The notes beneath the pieces are model-generated. The model made no database searches and was not told the DNA's origin. It saw nothing but the letters and a program-made list of their open reading frames with translations. Positions 1 to 10,128 of a DNA stretch of 64,000 nucleotides are shown one piece after another. The stretch's first letter is position 1. Every line of letters begins with the position of its first letter. The position numbers were made by a program, and so were the translations under genes. The DNA is from Notospermus geniculatus. Lineage: Eukaryota; Nemertea; Pilidiophora; Heteronemertea; Lineidae. Where the stretch lies: NCBI GenBank assembly GCA_002633025.1, contig NMRB01000248.1, positions 164,119 to 228,118 of the forward strand. Direction: 5' to 3'.

Positions 1-413
1 ATTATTTTAAAGTGCTAAATAATGTTGTACATTTACAAAGCACTGTACAAGAAGTAGAGAAGGCATTAAAAATCGACAAGCAATAACATAAGAAATAGTA
101 GTAGGAATGGTAATAATAATAATAATGATTAAAACATTTTATGATAAAATTGAAGGAGTAAGACATTTGGCTGTGCTCAGTTAAGATACTTCAAAAATAA
201 AAATGTTTTCAGACGACGCTTGAATATCTTGAAAACGTCTTGGCGTTTCGGGGGCTTTGCGAAAAAAACTACTGTCATCGATCATATTTGTGGGCCTCAT
301 TTAGGTCCCATGTATTAAAGGTAGGGAGACATACCAGCATTTATCGCATCAGTCTACGTCTCCGGTCATCCCGTCCGTCCAAACTGTTTTGGACATTATA
401 GTAAACCATTGTC
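1..413. other. No gene seen
   Basis: AT-rich sequence with a short TAA/AAT run near 108-127. The stretch around 240-275 contains GGCGTTTCGGGGGCTTTGCG, which recurs near 45.6 kb and 52.97 kb and therefore marks a dispersed repeat end. I see no coding exon. Confidence 0.5.
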
Positions 414-1055
414 TGTAGGGAGGTTTCGAAATCAAACGATGAACGTTAACGTTAACGACAACTTTATTTTTGTACCGAAAATGCAAATCTGTTAATGTGT
501 AGTAGCATAAAGGAATCAACCATAAAGGTTTAACTGCGAACGATGAGCTTACTGAGGGATACACTTCCTGTGTTGCCACCAGATGTCTCTCACTGCCTGA
601 ATTTTGGCTTTACGTAATAGGCACGAGCTTCAACTTTTTTTGTGGTAAAGAGGTACATGAACCTGCCAACATGATGCTTTGAATTCCATTTCTGACGATA
701 ACTGAGCTATTTTCAGCACAATTAGTGTTCCATGTACAAATGTACGTCAGCCTATTCAAATGTACACCGATGACCCTGAACACACATCGTTCGTGGGGTT
801 CTCATTAATTCAGACCTTTTGTATCATAAGATCAACTAGTCGGAATTCAACAAAATTTGCAGTGAATGTGCAGAAGGGTCTTGCCTATCATATGGAAACG
901 TCAGAATGCAAATCTGTTGGGTTTTAAAGGGATATTGTCCACATTTATAAAATGCTAAATTTGTCAGTTGAACCTTTATGGTTGATTCCTTTATGGTAGT
1001 AGGAACAATAACGTTGTCGTAAAGTTTACGTTTATCGTTTGATTTCGAAACCTCC
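414..1055. mobile_element. MITE with GGGAGGTTTCGAAATC inverted ends
   Basis: The left end (418 on, GGGAGGTTTCGAAATCAAAC) is repeated inverted at the right end, finishing at about 1056. The arms stay complementary for roughly 100 bp, including an AACGTTAACG core. The octamer CCATTGTC lies on both sides (406-413 and 1056-1063) and may be the target duplication, although it leaves four extra bases (TGTA) on the left. Related ends occur at 57293-57441 and 57579-57650. No open frame resembles a transposase, so it is non-autonomous. Confidence 0.7.
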
Positions 1056-1419
1056 CCATTGTCACATACCTCCGGCAACGATTATAAGTTTCCTTTACCG
1101 TATCCGTTGAAGTTTTTTTTTCGATTACGGAATGCGTTAAACGCAGGGGGATTCCGTTTATGACGTAAAATTGTGAAAGCCCCCACTTAAACCGTGCCTT
1201 GTGAGTGTCATGGTCGTCGCATCGTTGACGTCCGTTCATCGCATGCAATAAAAAGACGCGACAATCGCAATGCGATAAACGTTTGTATGTGTCACCGGCT
1301 TCAGACATATTTAGTACAGCCATATTTGGGCCACTACCAAATTGTATGAGACCAGAATATCGCTGCGCCACTGTGTGTCGCTACACCAAATATCAAACTG
1401 AGGCCGGTGTAGTAGATGA

Positions 1420-1600
1420 TATGGTCCCCTGACGGTATAGTCCGGGGACTATAAGTCCCAGTTATTATAGTCCGGGGGTCATCCAACACTAGGGACCATA
1501 GTCCGGCGGACTATCATCACTGGGTATCACAGTCCTGGCACCAGGAATAATTGTCCGGGGTGGACTATGGTACCTGGGGCGGTTCCCAGTGATGAATGTC
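1420..1600. repeat. Palindromic ~31-bp minisatellite, array 1
   Basis: Degenerate tandem units, each holding a GTCCGGNGGAC-type palindrome alternating with a CCCTAGGGA-type palindrome. TCC core starts fall at 1441, 1471, 1502 and 1533, a spacing of 30-31 bp. The same unit forms two more arrays at 2149-2345 and 2845-3003. Confidence 0.75.
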
Positions 1601-2139
1601 CTATAGAGTCTTTGCAATGGGCAGCCATTGGAGGACAGCAATAGAAGTTTACTATTGTTGTTCTTCCAACATGGCTACCAAACGCATTGTTTTCGTCCAA
1701 CATGGCTGTCCATTTGAAAGCCCCTGCAGGTGAAAGCAGGGAAAAGTGAGTGTGTTAACCCGACAATGAATCAACAAAAAGAAACAGGTTTGAAGATAAT
1801 GCAGCTATTGGATTTGTTGATGCAAATTACTCATCGACGTACAGTTTCAATCGACATGCATTGACCCAGGGCTGCTAGATACAAACATGTCCATTTTTCG
1901 CTAGTACATGTTCCGTTGTCGGATGTTTTCAATGCTACATGAATATGGATGGGCCTTTTTGAACTTTGACTACTCGGTACCAAAGATCTCCCCTCCAACT
2001 GAAATACAGGTACACATGTTGATAAATCATGTCTAAATTTCATTGGGGACATTTGAAATCAAAATGCCACATGAACACTAATGTCCATCATCAGATACTA
2101 CAGAAGTATCATTTGTCTTCATGTGAGAAGAACGATCAG

Positions 2140-2345
2140 GGTCAATAGTCTGCCGGACTATCACATCTAGGAAAGGAAGTCCGATGGACAAACGTCCCTG
2201 GGAATAATGGTCCGCGGACCATATCCCCCCGAGGATATAGTCCGGCGGACATTCATCCCTAGGAGTAGTTGTCCACGGGACTATAATTTCGTGACAAAGT
2301 AGTCCGCCGGACTGCAATCACTAGTTCACAGCGTCTGGGGGACCA
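2140..2345. repeat. Palindromic ~31-bp minisatellite, array 2
   Basis: The best-preserved array: core starts at 2149, 2180, 2211, 2241, 2272 and 2303, a 30-31 bp period. Clear cores include TCCGCGGA, TCCGGCGGA and TCCGCCGGA, with ATA/TAT flanks that extend each palindrome to about 15 bp. The 1600-2140 sequence between arrays 1 and 2 has no gene that I can recognise. Confidence 0.8.
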
Positions 2346-2636
2346 TGACTCCCGCATCATATAACTGCCACGGACAAATATTTGAAATGATACAAAAAAT
2401 TCCTTATAGTTTCTTGCCGCCGCTCATCTGATGCTCTGTTTCTGGTTATCTGAGCATGCCTCGTACTTGTTCTCGGTAAGGTAAGAATATCTGGCTTGGG
2501 TCAACTGTGAGCTTGCGTTTTCTAGCCTGTGAAGTGACTTTGTCAATGGAACACAAGCTCGGTTATGGGGAAAAATTTTATGTAACACCCTTTGGCCAGC
2601 TAGACGTTAAATTGCAAAAAGAAAAAAAAAAGGATC

Positions 2637-2716
2637 AGCACGGGGATCGAACTCGGAGCATTCCACGCAGCAGACCTCTGCCGTTCCACTACACCACAAA
2701 GGCGGTTGACGGCAGT
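2637..2716 (-). repeat. tRNA-like sequence (SINE head or tRNA pseudogene)
   Basis: Read on the minus strand it has an A-box-like GTGGTGTAGTGGAACGGCA and, about 35 bases on, a B-box GAGTTCGATCC, i.e. a split RNA polymerase III promoter in tRNA order. I could not draw a convincing complete cloverleaf, so a tRNA-derived repeat is more likely than a functional tRNA gene. Confidence 0.5.
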
Positions 2717-2839
2717 GTTGGTTTTCAACCACATTTTATACTTGAGTGAATTGAATCGCCACACAATAAAACGAATTCATGACTGAACGGACTTTATTAT
2801 CAGGGGGACCACGATTACTGTCACTGTTGTGACAGGTGA

Positions 2840-3003
2840 TATAGTCCTATAGGGAATATAGTCCGCTTTCACCTCTTATGAAGGCTAGGAATAGTAGTCC
2901 GGTCAGGACATTTATCCCTGGGGACAGGGGTCCGGAGGACCCCTGTCCCTAGTGGCCATGGTCCGGGGGACCATGGCCCCTGGCGGACTATATCGCCTGT
3001 CAC
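2840..3003. repeat. Palindromic ~31-bp minisatellite, array 3
   Basis: Cores at 2898, 2931 and 2962 with two degenerate units before them. This array contains the longest perfect hairpins, e.g. CATGGTCCGGGGGACCATG and GACAGGGGTCCGGAGGACCC. Confidence 0.75.
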
Positions 3004-3101
3004 ACCGGGACCATTGAAATCTAGGTCAGTGGGTAAGTATAATGCAATGATGCACTTCAAGTGACATCTTGGCAGTGGTAAATATCTCAGTATGATCCCT
3101 T

Positions 3102-3220
3102 GGGCCGTATTTTAGAACGTTCCTTACCATTAAGGTCCACTTTAAATCTATTGTTCTCGATGGTTTTACAATAGACTTAAGGTCGACCTTAACGTTAAGG
3201 AACGTTCTAAAATACGACCC
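3102..3220. mobile_element. Short MITE, GGGCCGTATTTTAGAA ends
   Basis: A 119-bp fold-back: GGGCCGTATTTTAGAACGTT at the left end, AACGTTCTAAAATACGACCC at the right. A sister copy with GGCCCGTATTCCAGAAG ends is at 48163-48282 and a relative with GGGTCGTATTCATAAAG ends at 7335-7628. GGGCC-type ends recall Harbinger elements, but no clear 3-bp duplication is visible. Confidence 0.75.
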
Positions 3221-3290
3221 ATAGACTTTATGGAATGGCAGAGCAAGGCGCCGCAGCCATGTGTATGGCTATTTCATCAGGGGCGAACTG

Positions 3291-5294
3291 TTATTTTTTT
3301 TCTGCACGTCTATACACCTTGATTGTTTGACCACATGATACAATGATAGTGTTTCCATCTCTTGTGGCAACTCGGGCTTGTCTGTCTCGTTCTAGTGGGA
3401 ATGTATGAATTTGCTGGTATTTATAGGTGGGCCATTGCAATGTAGTATTATCCTGAAATATATTCAGATAAAGACTACCCTCATCTGTAACATCCCCATC
3501 ATCACCATCATCATCATAAAAGTCTATGTCAGTGAAAAAGACATCATCCCAAATTGTTGCTGCTATACCTATTACATCGTGATGCATCCGTGCTGTTATT
3601 CTCTGTATCCCTGTGTCCTTTATCTCATAGACCACCAGGCTATCCCTCTCTCCAACAAAGATGAATCTCTCCCCACATGATATCATTCTGGGGTCTGTCA
3701 CATCATCTCTCCCTTCATTAATTCTATATCTGTGTGTGACAGCCTCATCTCTGTCGGTAACCGTGATTTGTGTCCGTTGCTTATCAATGGACTCAAGAAT
3801 GACGTACTGGTACAGAATTGTAACGCCCAAGGAAATAGGATGACCGTCACTGATGATATCATGTGAGGAGGTGATGTTTCCAGTTTCCGGATCCAGCACC
3901 TCAATCCTACAGCCAGTTCCGTCTGCTCCAGCACAGAGAAGGGCCAGTTGGTTATCAGGGGTGGTGGACATGTCATAGAATGGTAGGACACCATCTCTTA
4001 GTGTTCGCTTCAATATTCCTGGATGGTCATAACCATAGATGTCAATGGCAGCTGGCAGTCCCTCCTGTGTGACTGGATGAGCAACTGCATAGGATTCTGT
4101 CCCAAGGGTTGCTACACATGGGATGAACATATCCTCGGAATCAGCTAGTATTGTGTGGTGGAATATCTCCTCAACATTGAAGTGGACACTCTTGTCTTTT
4201 CTCACAAATTTTCCCGGAGTCATTGTTATTTTGTTGGCTTTGAACCTGTTGTCTTCATCACATAATTTGCGTAGAATGTCACGATGTTTCTTTGCTTCGA
4301 ATCCATTTCCCATCTCTGCAGTTTGTTCCAATTCCCTCTTCAGGGCAAACAGCATCTCAAGGTACATAGACTGATGCTCAGTCCTGGAAAGTAGTTCCCT
4401 TCCTTGGTTTATTTGGGCCTGTAGCTTGTCCACCATCTCAGACACCTTTTCCAAATCGTCATGAATGTCTCGGATGATCTGGTACTTCAGCCTTACTTCT
4501 TGTTTGGTGTCCTCCTTCCATGCGATGACCTGATCAATGATCTCCTGTGCTCGATCATCAATTTGTTTGAAGAGCATATCCTGCTTGTCAACCTGTGGTG
4601 CCATGGCATTCAGCATGACCAACTCTTGCTGCAGATTTTGCAGCGTCTTGAGAAAACAAACCTCACTTTGGATGAGATACAGGGAAAATTCAACTTCTCT
4701 TCTTATTGTATCACCAATTCGTTCAACATCATGATCTCCATGGTCAGAAGAAACACATATATTACAAATGGAAGTGTTACAGGTGTGACAGAAGATAGTC
4801 AAGTTCTTATTATGCAAGTCACATTTTGATACTTTTTGTTGTGTTTTGCTAACAATTCGTGTCAAAATATGATGTCGTGTTGCTTTCGACTTCTTGTGTT
4901 TCTCTGAACAAGCTTGGCAGATGTTGACGTGATCACACTCACAGCAGATATTAACTGCTTTGACTTTCTCATTGATCTTGTGGTCGCATACCTCACAGAT
5001 GATTGGCTCCTCTCCACGGCTTTCGTCTTCATCAGCGGCAGCAACAGTTCCTACATCTAACACTGCCAGTTCACAACGGTCACCAGCGAGGTCTACGAAG
5101 CCGTCTACACCATTCCACGGAAGTGGACAGTCCGAGCGACAGGTTGGACACTGAAACACTTCTTTCTTGCCCTCTAGGACACTGGACAAGCACTCAGCAC
5201 AGAAGCTGTGCTTACATCTGCCAACCACCTTCAAGGCCCGGGACTCGAAACACATCATACATGTTGATATGTTATCTAGTGTCTGTGATGCCAT
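3291..5294 (-). CDS. TRIM-like RING/B-box E3 ligase, intact copy (TRIM unit 1)
   Basis: A 667-residue protein in one coding exon. RING finger at residues 12-52 (C12-x2-C15, C27-x-H29-x2-C32-x2-C35, C49-P-x-C52), first B-box about 98-145, second B-box about 158-200, coiled coil about 205-350, then a long beta-rich C-terminal region (about 400-667) of the kind seen in invertebrate TRIMs; no SPRY domain is apparent. The family acts as ubiquitin ligases, many in innate immunity; that role is inferred. The open frame extends 66 codons upstream, but I chose MASQ because the two paralogues start there and because a good splice acceptor (pyrimidine tract, CAG) lies about 18 bases before it. A probable 5' UTR exon is at 8438-8600. 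It is the only TRIM copy here without a break. Confidence 0.9.
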   Translation of the reverse strand: MASQTLDNISTCMMCFESRALKVVGRCKHSFCAECLSSVLEGKKEVFQCPTCRSDCPLPWNGVDGFVDLAGDRCELAVLDVGTVAAADEDESRGEEPIICEVCDHKINEKVKAVNICCECDHVNICQACSEKHKKSKATRHHILTRIVSKTQQKVSKCDLHNKNLTIFCHTCNTSICNICVSSDHGDHDVERIGDTIRREVEFSLYLIQSEVCFLKTLQNLQQELVMLNAMAPQVDKQDMLFKQIDDRAQEIIDQVIAWKEDTKQEVRLKYQIIRDIHDDLEKVSEMVDKLQAQINQGRELLSRTEHQSMYLEMLFALKRELEQTAEMGNGFEAKKHRDILRKLCDEDNRFKANKITMTPGKFVRKDKSVHFNVEEIFHHTILADSEDMFIPCVATLGTESYAVAHPVTQEGLPAAIDIYGYDHPGILKRTLRDGVLPFYDMSTTPDNQLALLCAGADGTGCRIEVLDPETGNITSSHDIISDGHPISLGVTILYQYVILESIDKQRTQITVTDRDEAVTHRYRINEGRDDVTDPRMISCGERFIFVGERDSLVVYEIKDTGIQRITARMHHDVIGIAATIWDDVFFTDIDFYDDDGDDGDVTDEGSLYLNIFQDNTTLQWPTYKYQQIHTFPLERDRQARVATRDGNTIIVSCGQTIKVYRRAEKK

Positions 5295-5571
5295 CTTTTG
5301 TCGGTTCAGAGGCTGAAATGGAACAACAATGTTCCGAGGGCTTTGTAAATTGCGTTTGCATTTTCTCCTGATAATTAAAGCTGACGTGAACGAACAAAAA
5401 GCCCCCATGCGACGAGCAAGGCAAAGGACCTGAAGACACCTCAAACGAAGGCTCGGAACATGATAGACCCCACGACGCCAGGAGGGCGCCACCTTATTTG
5501 TCTTCAGGCAACAGAGTTGTCAACATCTCCGGATACCTCTTACACGACTCAAAGAAAAAAAATGTCATTTA

Positions 5572-5648
5572 GACGGGATTCGAAACGTCGACTTTCTGAT
5601 TTGTAATCCACCACTCTATCCACTCGGCCATCGAGCCAGCTGACAGAC
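5572..5648 (-). repeat. tRNA-like sequence
   Basis: The minus strand has GATGGCCGAGTGGATAGAG (A-box) and GTTTCGAATCCCG (B-box), with an acceptor-like stem start. The anticodon region is not convincing, so it is probably a tRNA pseudogene or a SINE head. Confidence 0.5.
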
Positions 5649-5737
5649 ACACATGATTTGTGTTTGTCATAGACATTCCTTCAACTTACGTAATAATACT
5701 ACGAATATAACAAAACAAGAAAAGTCTTCCAACAAGT

Positions 5738-5808
5738 TTGGTGGCCGAATGGGGAAGACGGTGGAACAGAGATAACAAAGCGCGGGTTCGATTCCCAGCT
5801 GGGTCAAA
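5738..5808 (+). repeat. tRNA-like sequence
   Basis: TGGTGGCCGAATGGGGAAGA (A-box) and GGGTTCGATTCCC (B-box with its stem) are in tRNA order on the plus strand, opposite to the copy about 100 bases upstream. Confidence 0.45.
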
Positions 5809-6012
5809 ATTGTTTCTTTCAAAAAAATGTTCAGCACGAGCTCACTCACCAGAGGATGTTGACACCTCGAAGCTCGAAGACAAATAAGGTGGCGCCCTCC
5901 TGGCGTCGTGGGGTCTATCGTGTTCTGTGCCTTGGTTTGAGGTGTTTGCAGGGCGTTTGCAATTCTCTTGCTCGTCGCATGGGGGCATTTTGTTCGTTTA
6001 CGTCGGCTTTAA

Positions 6013-6389
6013 AGGGACTAGGAAAAATTTTTCAAGCTTCAGTTATTACAAAATGCTAGTCTTTCATGATAAATTTCCACCCTCAATTCACTTTTTCAAT
6101 TAACTGTTAATTACTGGCACCCAGACAAATCAGTTATCACCACACCATGGAGCATTCACCACGTCACTGGGAACCTAATCAACATAATAGAGTACAAGCT
6201 CGCTCCATACAAAACATACAGCGAGAGGTTCCCAGTGACGTGGTAAATTCTCCATGGTGTGGTGATGACTGATTTGTCTGCGTGCCAGTAATTAACACTT
6301 AATTGAAAAAGTGAATTGACGGTGGGAATTTATCATGAACGACTAGCATTTTGTAATAACCGAAGCTTGAAAAAATTTTCCTAGTCCCT
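6013..6389. mobile_element. TTAA-flanked fold-back MITE (AGGGACTAGG ends)
   Basis: TTAA at 6009-6012 and 6390-6393 brackets a near-perfect hairpin with arms of about 150 bp, ends AGGGACTAGGAAAAATTTTT. TTAA duplications are known for Kolobok and piggyBac transposases; the AG-rich end recalls the Kolobok element at 11758-19934. Confidence 0.85.
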
Positions 6390-6392
6390 TTA

Positions 6393-7203
6393 AGGCCTGT
6401 TTCCACTACAGCGGTTTCCGCAGCGGTTCACAGGCATTGGGACAATCAACAGGCTATGTATTGTTTAAGGAATTAAACCCGAGGCGGAGGGTCTTGGGTG
6501 CGACACCAAACCCGCGAGGGTGGAGCTAAAATGTACCGGTAGTCCAAACCCAAGGAGCTTCGCTGAGGGTTTGGACGGAATTTTTGCCCCACCCGAGCGG
6601 GTTTGTGTCGCAACCAAGACCCGACGCGGAGGGTTTAATTTCTATTCTAAAATACCTCAAACTAAACATTCATAAAATTTAGGTTAGGCCTATGTGCAGT
6701 TTGATTGCAAAATAGGCCTAAAAATATCAGCGAGGATGCTCCATCAATGACGCGACATCTGTGAATCACGCACTGTGTGTACAAACCTGTACATCGTGCC
6801 TATATCGTGTATCTGTGTGCAGCGCTAACAGCAAGCTGCAGGAGTCGAAATGAGATCGCAGAGTGCGTTCTTCAACGAACTATCCGCAGGAAATGTAGCT
6901 GATTGTACAAAACATCGCTGGGACAGGTCCCTGAGTATCCATCTGGCCGACATTCGCAGCACTACCTCGCTGAATGCTCGAAGCGAGAAATGCTGGACGC
7001 TGGACGCCATCATGGAAACACTGAGCCGGGGGTCTTGGTTGTGTCACCAAAACCCGCTGCATTCAGAATGAGGCTAATGCATTATCCATTTGAAACATAC
7101 GCACGCGATACCAAGGTATTTTAGAATAAACCACCAAAGGAATCCAAACCCATGTGAAAAACGCACCGCTCGCCGCAAAATCGCTCTAGTGGAAACAGGC
7201 CTT
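6393..7203. mobile_element. Non-autonomous element with CCTGTTTCCACTA ends
   Basis: AAGGCCTGTTTCCACTA at the left and TAGTGGAAACAGGCCTTT at the right are inverted copies. Inside is a second inverted pair rich in GAGGCGGAGGGTCTTGG. No transposase-like frame. A smaller relative with GTTTCCACGAGGCGTTTGCG ends lies at 39769-39917. Confidence 0.7.
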
Positions 7204-7334
7204 TAGTCTCTTCAGTAGTGTATTTTAATGTGAGACTTCAGAAGAGCTTTCTGAGGAACGGCTCTGTGAATCAGTTTTGCCTAGAACCGAAATTAGAAAC
7301 ATCGACTTGTTTCGCCCATAATAAAAAACTCATT

Positions 7335-7628
7335 GGGTCGTATTCATAAAGCGGTTCTATTGTTAGAACCGTCTTAGGCCGGTTCCAAGTAAGGTCAACC
7401 ACGTTACTTGGAACAGGTGTGACAGGAATCAGCGTCCCAGGAATGCAGATCCGCCAAACAATAGCTCGCTATTGTAAGGTTATATTCGAATGGTCATGGT
7501 CTCTCTAGCCATATATTCTAATCCCTCGCTCAACAATAAGACCGGACTTTGATTCCAGGGGGACGTGGATTCCTTTCACACCTGCCTAAGACGGTTCTAA
7601 CGATAGAACTGCTTTATGAATACGACCC
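7335..7628. mobile_element. MITE with GGGTCGTATTCATAAAG ends
   Basis: Left end GGGTCGTATTCATAAAGCGG, right end its inverse at 7606-7628. The arms are about 45 bp. It is split by the nested element 7414-7584 and is absent from the matching positions of TRIM units 2 and 3. Confidence 0.75.
7414..7584. mobile_element. MITE CAGGTGTGACAGGAATC, copy 1 (nested)
   Basis: Ends CAGGTGTGACAGGAATC and GATTCCTTTCACACCTG. A second copy with the same internal sequence is at 44630-44795. Confidence 0.75.
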
Positions 7629-8002
7629 ATAGAATTTATTGAAAAAGAGGAACCTGCAGAACTACTGTTCCTGGGAGGCGATGTGAGAGGTCGTACCTAT
7701 TTCGATGTTTCTTTACTGTGTCAAGGACGTCTTGACACGGCGTAACTGCATTGCTTTGGTCTGTTTTTGTCGTCTTCAGTGCAACCAGTTGCAGGACCGA
7801 CCGGGATAAACGTTGTGGGGTTTCCTCATGACCTTGTAGTTGGGTGAATGTTACTGAAGCCAGAGGTAAAACCCTCTGCCATCAGCCAATTTGTCCAATA
7901 GCAGTCAGGTTTCAAACTTTCAACAGGGTTGCTGATTTTGAAGGCGTGGATTCTTCATAAGGAACAGGTTTCAAGGGCTCACCGAACTAAAAATGTGTCT
8001 GA

Positions 8003-8360
8003 GTGGATGAAGGGTGTTCAAAGGTGTTTGAGGGTGTTTATGTGGTGTGCCGATGGTGTTCTGTGGTTACTCAGGGTGATGGTGGGATCATACATGTCCT
8101 GTGGTGGGACACGGAGTGTGTGATGGGTTTTCAGGGGTGTCCTGCATGTGGATGCAATGGGCAACCACATGCAGGACACCTGAGACCACCACAGAACACC
8201 AATGACTTACCACCACATAGAACACCGCAGAACACCTCAGACCACCACACTGACTGTACCGCCACATGGAGGGGGGCACTGCAGGACACCCGAGACCACC
8301 ACAGAGCACTGTACCACCGCATAAATGTGGGGCACCGCAGGACACCACTACACAACCTCC
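8003..8360. repeat. GTGGTGTTC/GAACACCAC inverted minisatellite
   Basis: The left half (8010-8160) is built from GGTGTT/GTGGTG-rich units and the right half (8160-8360) from ACCACCACAGAACACC units, so the block folds back on itself. The long open frames on both strands here are by-products of the repeat. It is missing from the corresponding place in TRIM unit 3. Confidence 0.7.
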
Positions 8361-8437
8361 GGAAAACTTTCAACTGTGTGAAAATTATGAAAGCACTCTA
8401 CTAAACTATTCTATATTGTAAAGATTGAGTTCACTTA

Positions 8438-8600
8438 CCTTTGAGGTTTAACTGAACTGGAGATTATCTCGTCCACCAGGACAGCTGCAACCGATTCATC
8501 TATTGCTCAACGGTAATTCAGAGTGCCACATATTTGCTGTTTCCCAATCCAAGTCTCTATGTTGACTCCTGCAAGGGTCGGTGCCAGGCCTAGTTATAGA
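8438..8600 (-). other. Putative 5' UTR exon of TRIM unit 1
   Basis: On the minus strand CCTCAAAG|GTAAGTG is a strong splice donor and is conserved at 43958-43970 in TRIM unit 3, with about 150 bp of conserved upstream sequence. No start codon is needed because the coding exon at 5294 begins just after a good acceptor. Transcript data would be needed for the true exon start. Confidence 0.45.
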
Positions 8601-9801
8601 AGAAAGAAACAAAGGCTTTTCTTTGAAAGGATTCAACGAATCCAACCAAGCAATGTTTGCTCGATATTCTGCATGTGAGTAAACTTGTTTACAAGTAGGC
8701 CGAGACAGAGAACCATAACGCTGTAGTCTAACAGAGCATTATTCTTTGAAGAAAAAGATTCATGAGTAATGAAATGAAAAAAATGTCAGATTTGGGTCAC
8801 GATGACATGGTTCATGGTTCCAAATATCAATTTGGGATCACTTGATTTAGGTGGAAGTTTACCCTCTCAAGTCTATGTTTTGTGTTGGTCATCATTGGAA
8901 AATATTTAAAGAAAAGTTCTTCCCATCCAACCTCGTTCCCAGGGCTTAACGTTGGCTTGTTAAGCCCTGACTTCAGAACCGAACACCTCGGCTGTGATTG
9001 GCTGTCGGCGTGACGTCACACCCAATTTGAAATTTGAAATACCCAGGAAAATGGATTAAAAATATGGTCTATTTTATTTTATTTTTCATATCATAGCAAA
9101 CATTATTCTTTGATGATAGACAAAAGTGTTCACAATACAGTTTAATGAAAATATATTTTTTACAATCATTTACTGTAATCGAGGTTGAAATAAGCGTTGG
9201 GGACGAGGTGCCAAGAATCTTGGAAGTGAATCCAGGGTCTAACGATCGAAGCCGATAATGACCTCGTCCCAAGGCAAAAGCAGAAGAAATTTCGAGTTAG
9301 ATCCTGGGGACGAGGTTGCTTCCCATCAACCATCTGAAGAATGTTTTTAAAATTATTTCCGATTTGACTAAATGGCAAGCAAAATTGTCCTGTTGGTTAT
9401 CGGACCAAAAATCCCCCCCCCCCCCCGAGCCATTCGCTTTAATGCAATGCACGTAGTAATCAGCTTCAGTCGCAAAATCTTGCAACAGAATTAGCCAATC
9501 CTCTCATTGGACAGACCTCTGCCCAAGTTATGCATATTCCAATGAAATGCAGATGTGGTGATAGAGGCTGCAGCAACGTAGAGTTTTATACAGTACCGGT
9601 ATCTGTAGTGATGGACCAATAGGTGTACGCCTGTGCTGGCATTCAGTTTGGGGGAAACATTAATTTTGAGCCAACACAAGTCACACCTGATAGACTCTTA
9701 TCCTCAATGATGATTCATTGGGTGTGTGCCCGTGCTGGCGTTCAGTTTGGGGAGATACATTTCTGCCCAACCCTCTTCTTGTCCTCTGTTAGCCATTCCC
9801 G

Positions 9802-9954
9802 GTGTAACGTCGATCAGTGTTCCCCATATTTCTGTGTTTTTCCTATTGTTTCCCTCCTGACGGATTAAGCGGCAACTAACCCAACAATAACCATTCTAGG
9901 CTGCGGCTGTTGTTGGGGAACACAGAGCTACAGAAACACTCTCCGACTTTACAC
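9802..9954. mobile_element. MITE GTGTAACGTCGATCAGTG, copy 1
   Basis: GTGTAACGTCGATCAGTG at the left and a GTTGGGGAACAC...TTTACAC arm at the right. A near-identical copy is at 61434-61586. The GTGTAAC end is shared with the six-copy GTAACGTTTTTCAGTG family. Confidence 0.75.
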
Positions 9955-9988
9955 CTGTTTCTTTATAATGAGATGGCTTATTGAGATA

Positions 9989-10128
9989 ATGGGTCATATG
10001 AATAAAGAATAACGGAATAAAGAATAACGGAATATGCTTTTACTTGAATTTTGCAATTCAAATGCATTAGGCAATGCTGTACAAATCTGAAGTAAAAGCA
10101 ATTGCTTGTCTTTATTCATATGACCCAA
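9989..10128. mobile_element. MITE GGGTCATATGAATAAAG, copy 1
   Basis: Inverted ends GGGTCATATGAATAAAGA and TCTTTATTCATATGACCC with matching GCTTTTACTT inner parts. The left arm holds a small tandem duplication of AATAAAGAATAACGG. Copy 2 is at 47418-47543. Confidence 0.75.

Larger units (their letters stand above)
5360..6012. repeat. Inverted repeat pair around the TRIM1 5' intron region
   Basis: About 130 bp (GGTGGCGCCCTCCTGG ... TTCGTTTACGTC) near 5360-5510 is present inverted at 5878-6012. A further copy lies at 61846-61985. The arms enclose two tRNA-like sequences, so the whole may be a composite element. It occupies sequence just upstream of the TRIM1 start codon and accounts for the extra in-frame residues before MASQ. 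Confidence 0.7.
7204..9480. repeat. Upstream part of duplicated TRIM unit 1
   Basis: This sequence, upstream of TRIM1 on the minus strand, is repeated with insertions at 22018-22808 plus 31503-31766 (TRIM unit 2) and at 41300-44560 (TRIM unit 3). Shared landmarks are the block beginning GAGACTTCAG near 7230, GTCAAGGACGTCTTGACACG near 7720, GAAGGCGTGGATTCTTCATA near 7940 and the splice-donor block near 8438. It represents a duplicated intron and 5' exon, not separate genes. A poly-C tract is at 9413-9426. Confidence 0.8.

Noticed and set aside
1420-3003. Evenly spaced palindromic repeats that could suggest a CRISPR array
   Set aside because: There are no unique spacers; the period is filled by a second palindrome, units are diverged, and the context is an animal genome.
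4123-4829. Plus-strand open frames inside TRIM1
   Set aside because: They lie antisense to a well-supported coding exon, lack family matches and reappear over TRIM2 for the same reason.
8003-8404. Long overlapping open frames on both strands
   Set aside because: They are rich in Trp/Cys/Gly/His because of the GTGGTGTTC minisatellite and have no other support.
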